A DNA stretch of 64,000 bases from JBBRHQ01 sp963840235 (GCA_963840235.1 CAWIYC010000002.1:399470-463469), one strand, 5' to 3'; shown: positions 18,597-27,269, counted from the stretch's first letter. Notes: generated by a model from the sequence alone, not told the origin. Numbers and translations are program-made.

Positions 18597-19808
18597 ATGG
18601 CCGTAGCAACCGACGCTTACAGCGAGAAGACGGAGATCCAGCGCGACATCACCGAAATGGTGCGCCAGTTCGCCGACGAGCAGATCATCCCCAATGCCGA
18701 GCACTACGACCACGAGGACTCCTTTCCGGAGCCGATCGTCGAGCAGATGAAGGAGCTGGGGCTGTTCGGGGTGACGATCCCCGAGGAGTACGGGGGCATG
18801 GGGCTCGACCTGACCACCTACGCGATGATCGTCGAGGAGCTCTCACGCGGCTGGATCTCGATCTCGGGCGTCGTCAACACCCACTTCATCGGCTCCTATC
18901 TGCTGATGAAGTTCGGCACCGACGAGCAGAAGGAGCACTTCCTGCCGAAGATGGCGACCGGCGAGATCCGCGCCGCCTTCTCGCTTTCTGAGCCGGAGGT
19001 CGGCTCCGACGTCCAGGGGATCAAGTCCTCGGCAAAGCTCGGTGAGGACGGCAAGTGGGAGCTGAACGGCCAGAAGATGTGGGTCACAAACGGGCTCGGC
19101 TCGGGGGTCGTCTTCGTCCTGATCAAGACCGACCCGAAGGCCGAGCCTCCCTACAAGGGGATGACCTGCTTCATCACCGAGAAGGAGCCCTGGGTGGAGG
19201 AGAACACCGGCGATTTCGCTGGGTTGAAGATCCCGCCGAAGATCAAGAAGATGGGCTACAAGGGGGTCGAGTCCACCGAGCTCGTCTATGACGGCTACCG
19301 CTGCCCGCCGGAGCGCATCCTCGGCGGCGAGGCCGGGGTCGGCGAGGGCTTCGTGCAGATGATGGATGCGCTCGAGGTGGGCCGCGTCAACGTCGCCGCC
19401 CGAGGCGTCGGCATCGCCCAGCGGGCCCTCGAGCTGGCGCTGCGCTACAGCCAGGAGCGCAAGACCTTCGGCAAGCCGATCGCCCAGCACCAGGCGATCC
19501 AGTTCAAGCTCGCCGACATGGCGACCAAAATCGAGGCCGCGCGCCTTTTGACCCTGAAGGCGGCGAGGATGAAGGACGCAGGCGAGCGCTCCGACCTCGA
19601 GGCCGGGATGGCGAAGCTGCTCGCCTCGGAGACCGGCAAGGAGGTCGTCGAGGAGTGCTTCCGCATCCACGGCGGCTACGGCTACTCGAAGGAGTACGAG
19701 ATCGAGCGCCTCTACCGCGACGCGCCGCTGCTGCTGATCGGCGAGGGCACCTCCGAGATCCAGCGCATGGTCATTGGCAAGAAGCTCCTGCAGCGCCACA
19801 GAATCTAA
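18597..19808 (+). CDS. acyl-CoA dehydrogenase, probable methylsuccinyl-CoA dehydrogenase
   Basis: 403-residue FAD-dependent acyl-CoA dehydrogenase. It shows FSLSEPEVGSDVQ, the QKMWVTNG flavin loop, GYKGVESTELVYDGYRCPPERILG, GVGIAQRALELALRYSQERKTFGKPIAQHQAIQFKLADMA, HGGYGYSKEYEIERLYRDA and the catalytic-base motif IGEGTSEIQR. This subfamily is the one I associate with ethylmalonyl-CoA gene sets in Streptomyces-type actinobacteria, where it oxidises methylsuccinyl-CoA to mesaconyl-CoA. It lacks the N-terminal extension of the 550-residue Rhodobacter enzyme. A GGAGAA site precedes the ATG. Isobutyryl- or butyryl-CoA dehydrogenase activity is the main alternative. Confidence 0.85.
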   Translation: MAVATDAYSEKTEIQRDITEMVRQFADEQIIPNAEHYDHEDSFPEPIVEQMKELGLFGVTIPEEYGGMGLDLTTYAMIVEELSRGWISISGVVNTHFIGSYLLMKFGTDEQKEHFLPKMATGEIRAAFSLSEPEVGSDVQGIKSSAKLGEDGKWELNGQKMWVTNGLGSGVVFVLIKTDPKAEPPYKGMTCFITEKEPWVEENTGDFAGLKIPPKIKKMGYKGVESTELVYDGYRCPPERILGGEAGVGEGFVQMMDALEVGRVNVAARGVGIAQRALELALRYSQERKTFGKPIAQHQAIQFKLADMATKIEAARLLTLKAARMKDAGERSDLEAGMAKLLASETGKEVVEECFRIHGGYGYSKEYEIERLYRDAPLLLIGEGTSEIQRMVIGKKLLQRHRI

Positions 19809-19811
19809 ATT

Positions 19812-19896
19812 CCGGCCGAATGCTCGCTTCCGCGAGAGCTCGCCACCATAGTCAAATGAGCCTGCGAGCTCCCGCTCTCGCGTCCGCTTCGGCCGG
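19812..19896. repeat. long imperfect hairpin after the acyl-CoA dehydrogenase
   Basis: Outer arms CCGGCCGAA and TTCGGCCGG enclose inner complementary blocks (CGCGAGAG with CTCTCGCG; GAGCTCGC with GCGAGCTC) around a central AT-richer loop. The 85-base structure fills most of the gap to the next gene. It is unrelated in sequence to the 38-base family. Terminator or structured mRNA element. Confidence 0.5.
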
Positions 19897-19910
19897 GTTG
19901 TCGGTGGCTC

Positions 19911-20612
19911 GTGGTTGAAGCGTCGGCCGCGCTTATCTCGGGGGCCAACCGGGGAATCGGGCGGGAGGTCGCCCGCCAGCTCGCCGGACTCGGGTACCAC
20001 GTGTTGCTGGGATCGCGCGACCTCTCGCCCGGGGAGCGGGAGGCGGGCGGGATCGAGGCCGAGGGCGGCTTGGTCTCGGTGGTCGAGCTCGACGTAGCCG
20101 ACCAGGAGAGCGTCGAGCGCGCCGCCCGCGACCTCAGCGCCGATCCCGGCCGCCTCGACGTCCTCGTCAACAACGCCGGCGTCTACGGGTCCTTCGCCGG
20201 CGTCGGCGACTTCGACCTCGACGAGGCGCACGCGGTCCTCGAAACGAACCTCTTCGGCGCCTGGCGGTTGACCCAGGCCATGCTCCCGATGCTTCGCTCG
20301 AGCCCTCATCCCAGGATCGTCAACGTCTCCAGCGGCGGTGGCCAACTGGCTGAGATGGGAGGGGGGAGGGCCGCATACCGGGTCTCGAAGGCGGGCCTGA
20401 ACGCCCTCACCAGGGTGCTCGCCACCGACGAGGCCGGCTCCGGAATCCTCGTCAACTCGCTCTGCCCCGGCTGGGTGAGGACAGACATGGGCGGGGAGAG
20501 CGCTCCCCGATCGGTCGAGGAGGGTGCCGACACCGCCGTCTGGCTGGCGACCCTGCCCGACGGAGGCCCCGGCGGAGGCTTCTTCCGCGACCGCGAGCCG
20601 ATTCCCTGGTAA
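19911..20612 (+). CDS. short-chain dehydrogenase/reductase
   Basis: 233-residue classical SDR. It has the nucleotide motif SGANRGIG near residue 10, LDVADQES, LVNNAGVYG, the serine in VNVSSGGGQ and the catalytic YRVSKAG. The substrate is unknown; SDRs of this size with VYG after the NNAG motif include carbonyl-reductase-like proteins. The GTG start gives the normal distance to the Rossmann motif. The next gene begins 12 bases later on the same strand. Confidence 0.87.
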   Translation: MVEASAALISGANRGIGREVARQLAGLGYHVLLGSRDLSPGEREAGGIEAEGGLVSVVELDVADQESVERAARDLSADPGRLDVLVNNAGVYGSFAGVGDFDLDEAHAVLETNLFGAWRLTQAMLPMLRSSPHPRIVNVSSGGGQLAEMGGGRAAYRVSKAGLNALTRVLATDEAGSGILVNSLCPGWVRTDMGGESAPRSVEEGADTAVWLATLPDGGPGGGFFRDREPIPW

Positions 20613-20623
20613 GACACAGGATC

Positions 20624-20986
20624 ATGGCCTCAACCTCGGATCTGATCAGCACCGCCGTCACTCGCTTCCAGGAGGAGGTGCCGGCGTTGGCGAAACTGAA
20701 GCTGGTCTTCGGCCTCGAGCTTCGCGGCCGCCGCGACATCCAGCTCTACCGGGTCGAGGTTCCGGGACCAAGGGTCAGCAAGGACCTCGCCCGCGACGAG
20801 CGGGTCCTGGTCGAGATAGATCGGGCAACCTTCAACGAGTTGGCCGAGCGCGGCACCGTCAAGAGCTACCGCAAGGCCTACGAGACAGGCCACATCAAGG
20901 TCGAGGGCGATTCCAACGTGCTCAAGCTGATCGCACAGGTGGTCGAGCGCCAGGAGCAGCGGGCGCGGCTGAAGAAGGCCAGGTAG
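20624..20986 (+). CDS. small SCP2-like / uncharacterised protein
   Basis: 120 residues, no signal peptide. The middle part (LKLVFGLELRGRRDIQLYRVEVPGPRVSKDLARDERVLVEIDRATFNELAERGTVKSYRKAYETGHIKVEGDSNVLKLIAQVVERQEQ) resembles sterol-carrier-protein-2 (SCP2) domains, with a strand DERVLVEIDRATF and a late G-HIKVEGD strand before a terminal helix. It is likely a lipid or acyl-CoA binding protein. It lies downstream of an SDR with 11 intergenic bases, so probably co-transcribed. Family assignment is by eye. Confidence 0.6.
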   Translation: MASTSDLISTAVTRFQEEVPALAKLKLVFGLELRGRRDIQLYRVEVPGPRVSKDLARDERVLVEIDRATFNELAERGTVKSYRKAYETGHIKVEGDSNVLKLIAQVVERQEQRARLKKAR

Positions 20987-21245
20987 TGACGGCACGATGG
21001 CGGCGCCGCGCCCTGCGTCCGCGCCGATCGCTCGATCCAGCGCTCGTGGACGATGCGCGGGACGATGCACCGTCGAGCCCTTCGGCCGGCTGCCCGAACC
21101 GGCGGTTGCCGGGATCGAGCGCGAAGTCGGCGACGTCGGCCGCTTCGAGGGGTTGAGCGCGACGCTGGCGATCGCCCGAGGCGGGTACGATCCCGCGCCG
21201 GGAGCGAGGAGGGGTGAAACCCAGCCAAGGAGAGACGCCCACCAA

Positions 21246-21755
21246 ATGAGCGAGAAGACCCACAAGCTGAACACCGACCAGGCAACCCGGGAGGCGTCCG
21301 GGGCCCACCGCTACGGGCGCTACCTCGAGGAGTTCGAGGTCGGCGACGTCTACGAGCACTGGCCTGCCAAGACGGTGACGGAGTCGGATGACCACCTCTT
21401 CTGCCTGATCACGATGAACCACCATCCCCTTCACCTCAACGACGTCTACGCGGGTGAGTCCCAGCAGGGTCAGAACGTCGTAGTCGGCCCGCTGGTCTAC
21501 TCGCTGGCGCTGGGGATGTCGGTCTCCGATGTCTCCGGCAAGGCGATCGCCAATCTCGCCACCGAGGAGCTCAGCCACCCCGCCCCGGTGTTCCACGGGG
21601 ACACCCTCTACTGCGAGTCCGAGGTGCTGGACGTGCGCGCGTCGGAGTCGAAGCCCGACCGCGGCGTGGTCAAGGTCCACACCCGGGTCTACAAGCAGGA
21701 GGGGACCCTGGTGGCGGAGTTCAAGCGCGCCGTTCTGGTCCCCCGGAAGCCCTAG
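21246..21755 (+). CDS. mch: MaoC-type hydratase, probable mesaconyl-CoA hydratase
   Basis: 169-residue single hot-dog MaoC dehydratase. Key stretch is GRYLEEFEVGDVYEHWPAKTVTESDDHLFCLITMNHHPLHLND, followed by VVVGPLVYSLALGMSVSDVSGKAIANL and HPAPVFHGDTLYCESEVL. The D-x4-H type hydratase residues lie in the DDHLFC-NHHPLH region. The protein matches the MaoC protein found with ccr, meaA and the CitE-like lyase in Streptomyces-type actinobacteria, where mesaconyl-CoA hydration to beta-methylmalyl-CoA is needed. Rhodobacter Mch is a double-domain enzyme twice as long, so the function is inferred. AAGGAGAG lies upstream. The preceding 259 bases are non-coding and show nothing I recognise. Confidence 0.83.
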   Translation: MSEKTHKLNTDQATREASGAHRYGRYLEEFEVGDVYEHWPAKTVTESDDHLFCLITMNHHPLHLNDVYAGESQQGQNVVVGPLVYSLALGMSVSDVSGKAIANLATEELSHPAPVFHGDTLYCESEVLDVRASESKPDRGVVKVHTRVYKQEGTLVAEFKRAVLVPRKP

Positions 21756-21793
21756 CATTCGGGGTTCTTCCCACCGGCAACGAGGAGGACGGC

Positions 21794-22051
21794 ATGGTCA
21801 ACTTCAAGAAGCTCACCGACAGGGCCAAGGACGTGGTCGACAAGCGAGGCGGGATGGACTCCCTCAAGGAGGACGCGCAGGAGCTACGAGGAGTCGCCAA
21901 GGGCGAGGGCAGCCTCAAGGACAAGGCGAAGGCGGCGGCCGAGGCGGTGAAGGAGCCCGGGGGGCCCGGATCGCAATCCGGCGGCGACGCTGGCGGGCGG
22001 GAAGCGACGGAGTCGGGTAGGGGAAGCGAGGAGGACCGCTCCGCCGAGTGA
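21794..22051 (+). CDS. small charged protein, Rv0909-like
   Basis: 85 residues, very rich in Lys, Asp, Glu and Gly. The N-terminus VNFKKLTDRAKDVVDKRGGMDSLKEDAQELRG followed by KDKAKAAAEAVKEPG resembles the short helical proteins listed as Rv0909/MT0933-type putative antitoxins. The C-terminal 30 residues look disordered. No toxin gene is adjacent, so the antitoxin label is weak. AGGAGG precedes the ATG. The TGA stop is also the first three bases of a 38-base palindrome. Confidence 0.6.
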   Translation: MVNFKKLTDRAKDVVDKRGGMDSLKEDAQELRGVAKGEGSLKDKAKAAAEAVKEPGGPGSQSGGDAGGREATESGRGSEEDRSAE

Positions 22052-22086
22052 ACGGAAATGGTCGCCCCGGCGACCAGAAGTGTTCA
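22049..22086. repeat. 38-base palindromic repeat, copy F
   Basis: Begins TGAACGG and ends GTTCA; outer 5 bases and inner 8 bases (TGGTCGCC with GGCGACCA) pair, with an unpaired five-base block between. Lies between two genes that converge on it; its first three bases form the stop codon of the left gene. Confidence 0.7.
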
Positions 22087-22137
22087 CCGGAGTCGGTCTC
22101 GGGCCTGGAACCGCCGGGCCGGAGTGGCGCCTCGGAC

Positions 22138-22704
22138 TCAGTGGGCCTCGTCGGAGGCATGCGCCGGAGGGCGTGACTCCTCGGCCAGGGAGGTGATCTC
22201 CAGCAGCCCCCGGGCCGCGTCCTCGAGCACATTGGTCGCCTCCTCGGCCGAGCGCGCGTAGAGCTCGACCAGGAGGTGGACGACGATCTGGTCCTCGTCG
22301 TGCTTGTGGAAGCGGACGTGGGTGAAGAACTCGCGGGTGCCGGCATCGCCGAAGGCGCCGTAGGTGAGCGATTCCGCCGCCTCGGGGCCCGAGCAGGTCT
22401 CGACATGGTCGTGGTCCACGGTGACTGTGCATGACGCCACCCAGGGCGTTCCCGCGACCATCCGCTCCCAGCGGTCCTCGATGCCCACCACGCGGTCGCC
22501 CTGGAGGGCCAGGTGGGGCTGGTCGTGCATGCAGTCCAGGCACTGGACCACCGATTCTTGGACCTCGTCGATGCCCTCGGTGGGGACGCCCGTCTCAGGG
22601 TCGACCCGGCGGATCGCGTCGTAGTGGACCTGGATCTCCAAGTTCTGCGACCAGCAGCGGTAGCAGCGAAGCCACGCCGAGCGGTCTCCGTTCAACTCGC
22701 TCAT
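22138..22704 (-). CDS. uncharacterised protein with two CxxC pairs
   Basis: 188 residues; not recognised. Near the N-terminus CYRC and CLDC (about 36 residues apart) could form a zinc ribbon. The following HDQPH and the EDQIVVHLLVELYARSAEEATNVLEDAARGLLE helix-strand unit look globular. The early WLRCYRCWSQNLEIQVHYDAIRRVDPETG suggests a nucleic-acid or protein-binding ribbon. No signal peptide. It sits alone on the minus strand, with the DsbA-like gene 41 bases upstream of nothing else. Tail to tail with the Rv0909-like gene across a 38-base palindrome. Confidence 0.65.
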   Translation of the reverse strand: MSELNGDRSAWLRCYRCWSQNLEIQVHYDAIRRVDPETGVPTEGIDEVQESVVQCLDCMHDQPHLALQGDRVVGIEDRWERMVAGTPWVASCTVTVDHDHVETCSGPEAAESLTYGAFGDAGTREFFTHVRFHKHDEDQIVVHLLVELYARSAEEATNVLEDAARGLLEITSLAEESRPPAHASDEAH

Positions 22705-22745
22705 CCACTCATTGTGGCGGAATCGGAGCCGAATTCCGGCAGGTC

Positions 22746-23522
22746 TCAGCCGACCTGGGAGATCGCGGTCTCAAACGGGGCCGCCGAGAGTCCCGGTGTG
22801 CCGAGAGTCTTGGTCCCGTTCGGCCCGGTGACGACGAAGGAGGGGGTCCCGTTGAAGCCGAACGAGACCGCCTGGTTGCTGGTCTTCGTCATCTCCTGCT
22901 TGACGGCCGGGCTCTTACGAGCGCTGTTCCACTCTTCGATGTTGGGCACCCCGGCCGCGCGGGCCACCGACTCCAGGAACGAGTCGTCCGCGTAACCGGA
23001 GTTTTCGACCCCCTGGTTGCGGTAGAAGAGCTCGAGGTAGTTCCAGCCGCGGCCCTGCTGGCCGGCGGCAATCGCGGCGGCGCCAGCGTCAGCCGACTGC
23101 GGGCCGATGATCAGATAGTTGCGGAACTCGATCCGCGCCTTGCCCTGTTGCACCGGCCCCGAGATCAGCTTGGGGATCACGGTCTCGGCGTACTCCTTGC
23201 AGATCGGACACTGGAGATCGCCGAACTCGATCAGCTTCGCCTTGGCGGCGGGGTCGCCGAGGGTCAGTCCGGACTGCGGAATGCCTTTGAGCTGACCGTT
23301 GACGAGGCCGGCATCCTGGATGTTCGAGGAGTCGCCGCCGGAGTCCGAGCCCGACTGGCTGATCAGGATGGCGGCGGCGACGATCACGATCGCGGCGAAT
23401 GCCGCGGCCGCGCCCAGCTTGAACATGCGCTGGCGGCGTTCGTTCGCCTGCGCCGCGGCCTCCTCCCGGAGGCGGGCCTCACGCAGCTTTGCCTTGCGCT
23501 CGTCGCGCTCACGGTTCGCCAT
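22746..23522 (-). CDS. DsbA-family thiol oxidoreductase, membrane anchored
   Basis: 258 residues. A charged cytoplasmic coil (1-32) is followed by one membrane segment (about 35-55) and a thioredoxin-fold extracytoplasmic domain of the DsbA/thioredoxin_4 kind. The active site is CPIC at 105-108, with the cis-proline region GFNGTPSFVV near 220. It introduces or isomerises disulphides in exported proteins. The VKOR gene 11 bases upstream on the same strand would reoxidise it, as in mycobacteria. Several secreted proteins in the window carry paired cysteines. Confidence 0.88.
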   Translation of the reverse strand: MANRERDERKAKLREARLREEAAAQANERRQRMFKLGAAAAFAAIVIVAAAILISQSGSDSGGDSSNIQDAGLVNGQLKGIPQSGLTLGDPAAKAKLIEFGDLQCPICKEYAETVIPKLISGPVQQGKARIEFRNYLIIGPQSADAGAAAIAAGQQGRGWNYLELFYRNQGVENSGYADDSFLESVARAAGVPNIEEWNSARKSPAVKQEMTKTSNQAVSFGFNGTPSFVVTGPNGTKTLGTPGLSAAPFETAISQVG

Positions 23523-23533
23523 CGGCGGGAATC

Positions 23534-24004
23534 CTAGGCGGGATCGCTGAGCGGGGGCTCGACGCCCCCGTCATCGTGGCGGAGCTCGTCCCCGGCGAAG
23601 CGGAAGGCGCGGATCGCGTTGAGCGCGAACAGGACCGTCATCAGCACGGCGCTGGCGACGCACCACTGGCAGATGGCGTCGATTACGAACAGCTCCAGGT
23701 AGGTGAGGTAGGCGCTGAAGCCGAAGCCGACCAGCGCCAGCAGCAGGCCGCCGAAGCGGGCGAAGTCGCCGCGCGCGATCGCCGCCCCCAGAAGCGCCAC
23801 ATAGCCGAATATGCCGATCACGGCGACGTTGACTCCCCCGAGATCGGAGTAGACGCTGCTGGCGACCGTCTCGCACCCGCCTCCGCCGGCGAGGCAGGCC
23901 GGGGCGCCGCCGCCCGACTCGGCGATGGCGATGTAGGTGGCGACGCCGATCCCGGCCAGGGCCACGGCCGCGGACACGCCTCGGATCGTGCGCTCGGCGG
24001 GCAT
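23534..24004 (-). CDS. vitamin K epoxide reductase-family membrane protein
   Basis: 156-residue bacterial VKOR homologue with four or five membrane helices. The periplasmic-loop cysteines Cys37 and Cys44 and the quinone-site pair Cys112 and Cys115 (CQWC) are all present. It passes electrons from DsbA-like proteins to the quinone pool, replacing DsbB. The ATG gives a short N-terminus directly before the first helix. First gene of the two-gene unit with the DsbA-like protein. Confidence 0.9.
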   Translation of the reverse strand: MPAERTIRGVSAAVALAGIGVATYIAIAESGGGAPACLAGGGGCETVASSVYSDLGGVNVAVIGIFGYVALLGAAIARGDFARFGGLLLALVGFGFSAYLTYLELFVIDAICQWCVASAVLMTVLFALNAIRAFRFAGDELRHDDGGVEPPLSDPA

Positions 24005-24062
24005 GGCGTGATTCTAGGGAGGGGAATGCGGATTCCGGGCGTCGCGAAGGTCTCGGCGGGGC

Positions 24063-26063
24063 TCAGGCGGGGGCCGGCTCGGGGGAGCCGTGGCGCTGGG
24101 CGACCAGCTCGACCATCTCGGCCATGATCCGGTTGATCTCGAAGTCCCTGGGCGTGTAGACGCCGGCGACGCCCGCCTCGTGCAGGCGCTTGGCGTCGGC
24201 CGCCGGAATGATGCCGCCGACCACGATCGGAACCTCGACACCCTGCTCCCGCAGGAGGCGAACGACCTCGGGGATCAGCTCCATGTGCGAGCCGGAGAGG
24301 ATCGAGAGGCCGACGATGTCGACGTCCTCCTCGATCGCCGACTCGGCGATCTCGGCCGGCGTCAGCCGGATCCCCTGGTAGACGACCTCCATGCCGACGT
24401 CGCGAGCGCGTAGAGCCACCTGCTCGGAGCCGTTTGAGTGCCCATCGAGCCCGGGCTTTCCGACCAGGATCTTGATCCGGTGGCCTATCGCCGCCGAGAC
24501 CTCATCGACGCGTGCCCGCACCTCGGCCAGCTGGGCGGGATCGCCGGGAGGCGCCGCGCCGTCGACCCCGGTGGGCGCCCGGTAGGCGCCGAACGCCTTG
24601 CGCAGGACCTCGGACCACTCGCCCGTGGTGACTCCCGCCTTGGCGGCGGTGATCGTCGCCGGCATGATGTTCTCGTCCTCGCTGGCGGCGACCCGGGCCA
24701 ACTCGTCCAGTGCCGCCCGCACCCCGCCGTCGTCGCGCTCGGCCCGCCAGCGCTCGAGCGCCTCGATGCACTCGCGCTCGACTTCGGGGTCGGGCTCCAG
24801 GATCCCCGCGCCTGCGCCGGCCGTCAGCGGCGACTCCTCTGTCTCGGTGAAGCTGTTCTGGCCGACCACCTTCTGCTCGCCGCGCTCGATTCTGGCCAAC
24901 CGCTCGCGCTGAGACTCGACCAGGCGGGCCTTCATGTAGGGGACGGCCTCGACGGCTCCGCCGTGCTCCTCGACCACGGCCATCTCGGCGCGCGCCCCGC
25001 CACAAAGCTCCTCGACCAGGCCCTCCATCACCTTCGAGCCCTCGAAGATGTCGGGGTAAGCGAGCAGGTCGGTCTCGTGGGCCAGCACCTGCTGGATCCG
25101 CAGGCTCCACTGCTGGTCCCAGGGGCGGGGAAGGCCCATCGCCTCGTTCCACGCCGGAAGCTGCAGCGCCCGCGCCCGCGCGTCGCGGCTCAGCGTCACG
25201 GCCAGCGCCTCGAGCACGATCCGCTGCACGTTGTTCTCAGGCTGGGACTCGGTCAGGCCGAGCGAGTTCACCTGGACTCCGTAGCGGAACCGCAGCATCT
25301 TCGGGTCGGTGACCCCGAAGCGCTCACGGCCGATCTCGTTCCACAGCCGGCCCATCGCCCGCAGCTTCGCGATCTCCTCGATCAGCTTGATGCCGGCGTT
25401 GACGAAGAACGAGACGCGTCCGAAGACCCTTGGGAAGTCCCGCTCGGAGACCTGGCCCCGGTTCCGCACCTCCTCCAGCACCGCGATCCCGGTGGAGAGC
25501 GCGTAGGCGATCTCCTGCACCGGTGTCGCCCCGGCCTCCTGCAGGTGGTAGCTGCAGATGTTGGTCGGGTTCCAGCTCGGCACCTCGTTGACGGCGAAGG
25601 CGACGGTGTCGGCGATCAGCCTCATCGAGGGCCCGGGCGGGAAGGCGTAGGTGCCGCGCGAGAGGTATTCCTTGATGATGTCGTTCTGGGTCGTTCCCTT
25701 GAGTGAGGCGCGATCGACGCCGTTCTCCTCGGCGACCGCGACGTAGAGGCCGAACAGCCAGGCGGCGGTGGCATTGATCGTCATCGAGGTGTTCATCTCG
25801 TCAAGCGGGATGCGGTCGAGCAGGGTGTGCATGTCCCCCTTGTCCGCGATCGAGACGCCGACCTTGCCCACCTCGCCGCGGGCGAGGACGTGGTCGGGGT
25901 CATAGCCCGTCTGGGTCGGCAGGTCGAATGCAATCGAGAGCCCGGTCTGGCCTTTCCCCAGGTTGCGGCGGTAGAGCTCGTTCGAGCGGCGAGCGTCGGA
26001 GTGGCCGGCGTAGGTGCGCATCACCCACGGCCGGTCGGGCTCGGGCAGGCGGTGATCGCTCAT
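24063..26063 (-). CDS. ecm: ethylmalonyl-CoA mutase (MeaA-type, B12 dependent)
   Basis: 666-residue coenzyme-B12 mutase. The substrate barrel begins RPWVMRTYAGHSDARRSNELYRRNL and contains LSIAFDLPTQTGYDPDH, MNTSMTINATAAWL, GTTQNDIIKEYLSRGTYAFPP and QEAGAT. The C-terminal cobalamin domain has the base-off motif GKPGLDGHSNG (DxHxxG). Short N-terminus and the PWVMRTYAGHS opening are typical of the MeaA/Ecm branch rather than methylmalonyl- or isobutyryl-CoA mutase. It interconverts ethylmalonyl-CoA and methylsuccinyl-CoA. ccr lies 1.5 kb further right on the same strand. Isolated transcription unit. Confidence 0.92.
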   Translation of the reverse strand: MSDHRLPEPDRPWVMRTYAGHSDARRSNELYRRNLGKGQTGLSIAFDLPTQTGYDPDHVLARGEVGKVGVSIADKGDMHTLLDRIPLDEMNTSMTINATAAWLFGLYVAVAEENGVDRASLKGTTQNDIIKEYLSRGTYAFPPGPSMRLIADTVAFAVNEVPSWNPTNICSYHLQEAGATPVQEIAYALSTGIAVLEEVRNRGQVSERDFPRVFGRVSFFVNAGIKLIEEIAKLRAMGRLWNEIGRERFGVTDPKMLRFRYGVQVNSLGLTESQPENNVQRIVLEALAVTLSRDARARALQLPAWNEAMGLPRPWDQQWSLRIQQVLAHETDLLAYPDIFEGSKVMEGLVEELCGGARAEMAVVEEHGGAVEAVPYMKARLVESQRERLARIERGEQKVVGQNSFTETEESPLTAGAGAGILEPDPEVERECIEALERWRAERDDGGVRAALDELARVAASEDENIMPATITAAKAGVTTGEWSEVLRKAFGAYRAPTGVDGAAPPGDPAQLAEVRARVDEVSAAIGHRIKILVGKPGLDGHSNGSEQVALRARDVGMEVVYQGIRLTPAEIAESAIEEDVDIVGLSILSGSHMELIPEVVRLLREQGVEVPIVVGGIIPAADAKRLHEAGVAGVYTPRDFEINRIMAEMVELVAQRHGSPEPAPA

Positions 26064-26212
26064 ATGCCGAATGATATTTGGGCCCCGCCCGGCACCGCAA
26101 TCCGGTCACGATCGGGCAGAGAAATCGCCATTTCACGGGCTCCGGCGCCGCACCTTTCGTCGCCGGCTGTGTTTAGGCTCCCTGTGCGGGTCGCCCCGGG
26201 CCTGCCCTGACG

Positions 26213-26914
26213 ATGAGAAAACGCCTCACATTCGCCCTCATTTGCGCCTCCGTGGCGTGCCTCGCCGTGGCCGCGACCGCCTTCGCCACGGCCGCAATCG
26301 GGATCTACCGCAACAGCATGGACACCGGCTCCAAGCGCTCGCAGATGGTGAAGCTGTCCGGCTCGAACTGCGAGCGCGGCGGCGCCCGGACGGCGCTGCG
26401 CATTTCCGTCGGCAAGCGCACCCCGGAATGCAGCTACCGGACCCCGGTGATCGGGCGCGACCTCGAGGTGTTCGTCACGGCCCGCCTGCTCAACGGCACC
26501 CCCAAGGCGCTGCGGAAGAAGATTTTCCTCGCGGCCAACCTGCGGTCCGGCGGCGGCGGCAAGTACCAGCTGGCGGTCTTTCCGCTCCAGCGCAAGTTCC
26601 AGATCCGTAAGGACTTCCCCAACGGCACCCGCCAGTTCATCAAGGTCAAGAAGGGCGTGAAGAGGATCAAGAACAAGATCAACAACGCCAACAAGCTGCG
26701 CCTGCGCGCCTTCAACATCACCAGCGGCGCCAACAAGGATGGCTGCCGCATCCTCGTCTACATCAACGACAAGAAGGTGGCGGCGATCACCGATCCGCAC
26801 GGCGGCTCGCTCGAAGGCCGCTACTCCGGCTTCTCCGTCGGTTCCTCCAAGAACGCATCGCGGGCAGTGGCCAGCTTCGATGACGCCGTCGTCCGGGTTC
26901 CCAGCCCCTTCTAG
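26213..26914 (+). CDS. secreted basic protein of unknown function
   Basis: 233 residues with a clear signal peptide (RKRLTFALICASVACLAVAATAFATA). The mature protein is rich in Lys, Arg, Asn and Gly, is predicted mostly beta-strand, and ends in GRYSGFSVGSSKNASRAVASFDDAVVRVP, which recalls jelly-roll or lectin-like C-terminal strands. Three or four cysteines (NCERGG, ECSYR, DGCRIL) may pair. No family recognised. Divergent from ecm across a 149-base gap that must hold both promoters. Confidence 0.7.
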   Translation: MRKRLTFALICASVACLAVAATAFATAAIGIYRNSMDTGSKRSQMVKLSGSNCERGGARTALRISVGKRTPECSYRTPVIGRDLEVFVTARLLNGTPKALRKKIFLAANLRSGGGGKYQLAVFPLQRKFQIRKDFPNGTRQFIKVKKGVKRIKNKINNANKLRLRAFNITSGANKDGCRILVYINDKKVAAITDPHGGSLEGRYSGFSVGSSKNASRAVASFDDAVVRVPSPF

Positions 26915-26947
26915 CGCAAGCGGCCCCGAAGGCCGATAATCCCGGCG

Positions 26948-27238
26948 ATGTCGACGACCACCGTCGAGCGCCCCCAGGTAGGCGGCCCCGGCTCAGGCCT
27001 GGGCGGCAACTGGCATGTGATCGTCCGCAACGACAACCACAACACCTTCGACCACGTCGCCCACACCCTCGCCGCCGTGATCCCGGGGATCTCGCTCTCG
27101 AAGGGCCACGCGCTCGCCGACCAGATCCACACCAGCGGCCAGGCGATGGTCTGGTCGGGCCCGAGGGAGCCGGCCGAGCACTACTGGGAGCAGCTCAAGG
27201 CGGCCGGGCTGACAATGGCCCCGCTGGAGCAGCACTGA
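26948..27238 (+). CDS. clpS: ClpS adaptor of the Clp protease
   Basis: 96 residues. The core GNWHVIVRNDNHNTFDHVAHTLAAVIPGISLSKGHALADQIHTSGQAMVW holds the ND-x-H-N-T-F and the substrate-pocket helices of ClpS. ClpS delivers N-end-rule substrates to ClpA/ClpC-ClpP. The last part (EPAEHYWEQLKAAGLTMAPLEQ) matches the conserved strand of the family. No clp protease gene is adjacent. It starts 33 bases after the secreted-protein gene, possibly in one transcript. Confidence 0.92.
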   Translation: MSTTTVERPQVGGPGSGLGGNWHVIVRNDNHNTFDHVAHTLAAVIPGISLSKGHALADQIHTSGQAMVWSGPREPAEHYWEQLKAAGLTMAPLEQH

Positions 27239-27269
27239 TCGCAGGCCAGCCGCCCGGCGAGCTTCGTTT

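Noticed and set aside
20987..21245. Extension of the MaoC reading frame and a minus-strand frame across this gap
   Set aside because: The upstream frame has no MaoC similarity, the ATG at 21246 has an AAGGAGAG site, and the minus-strand frame looks like a high-GC shadow.
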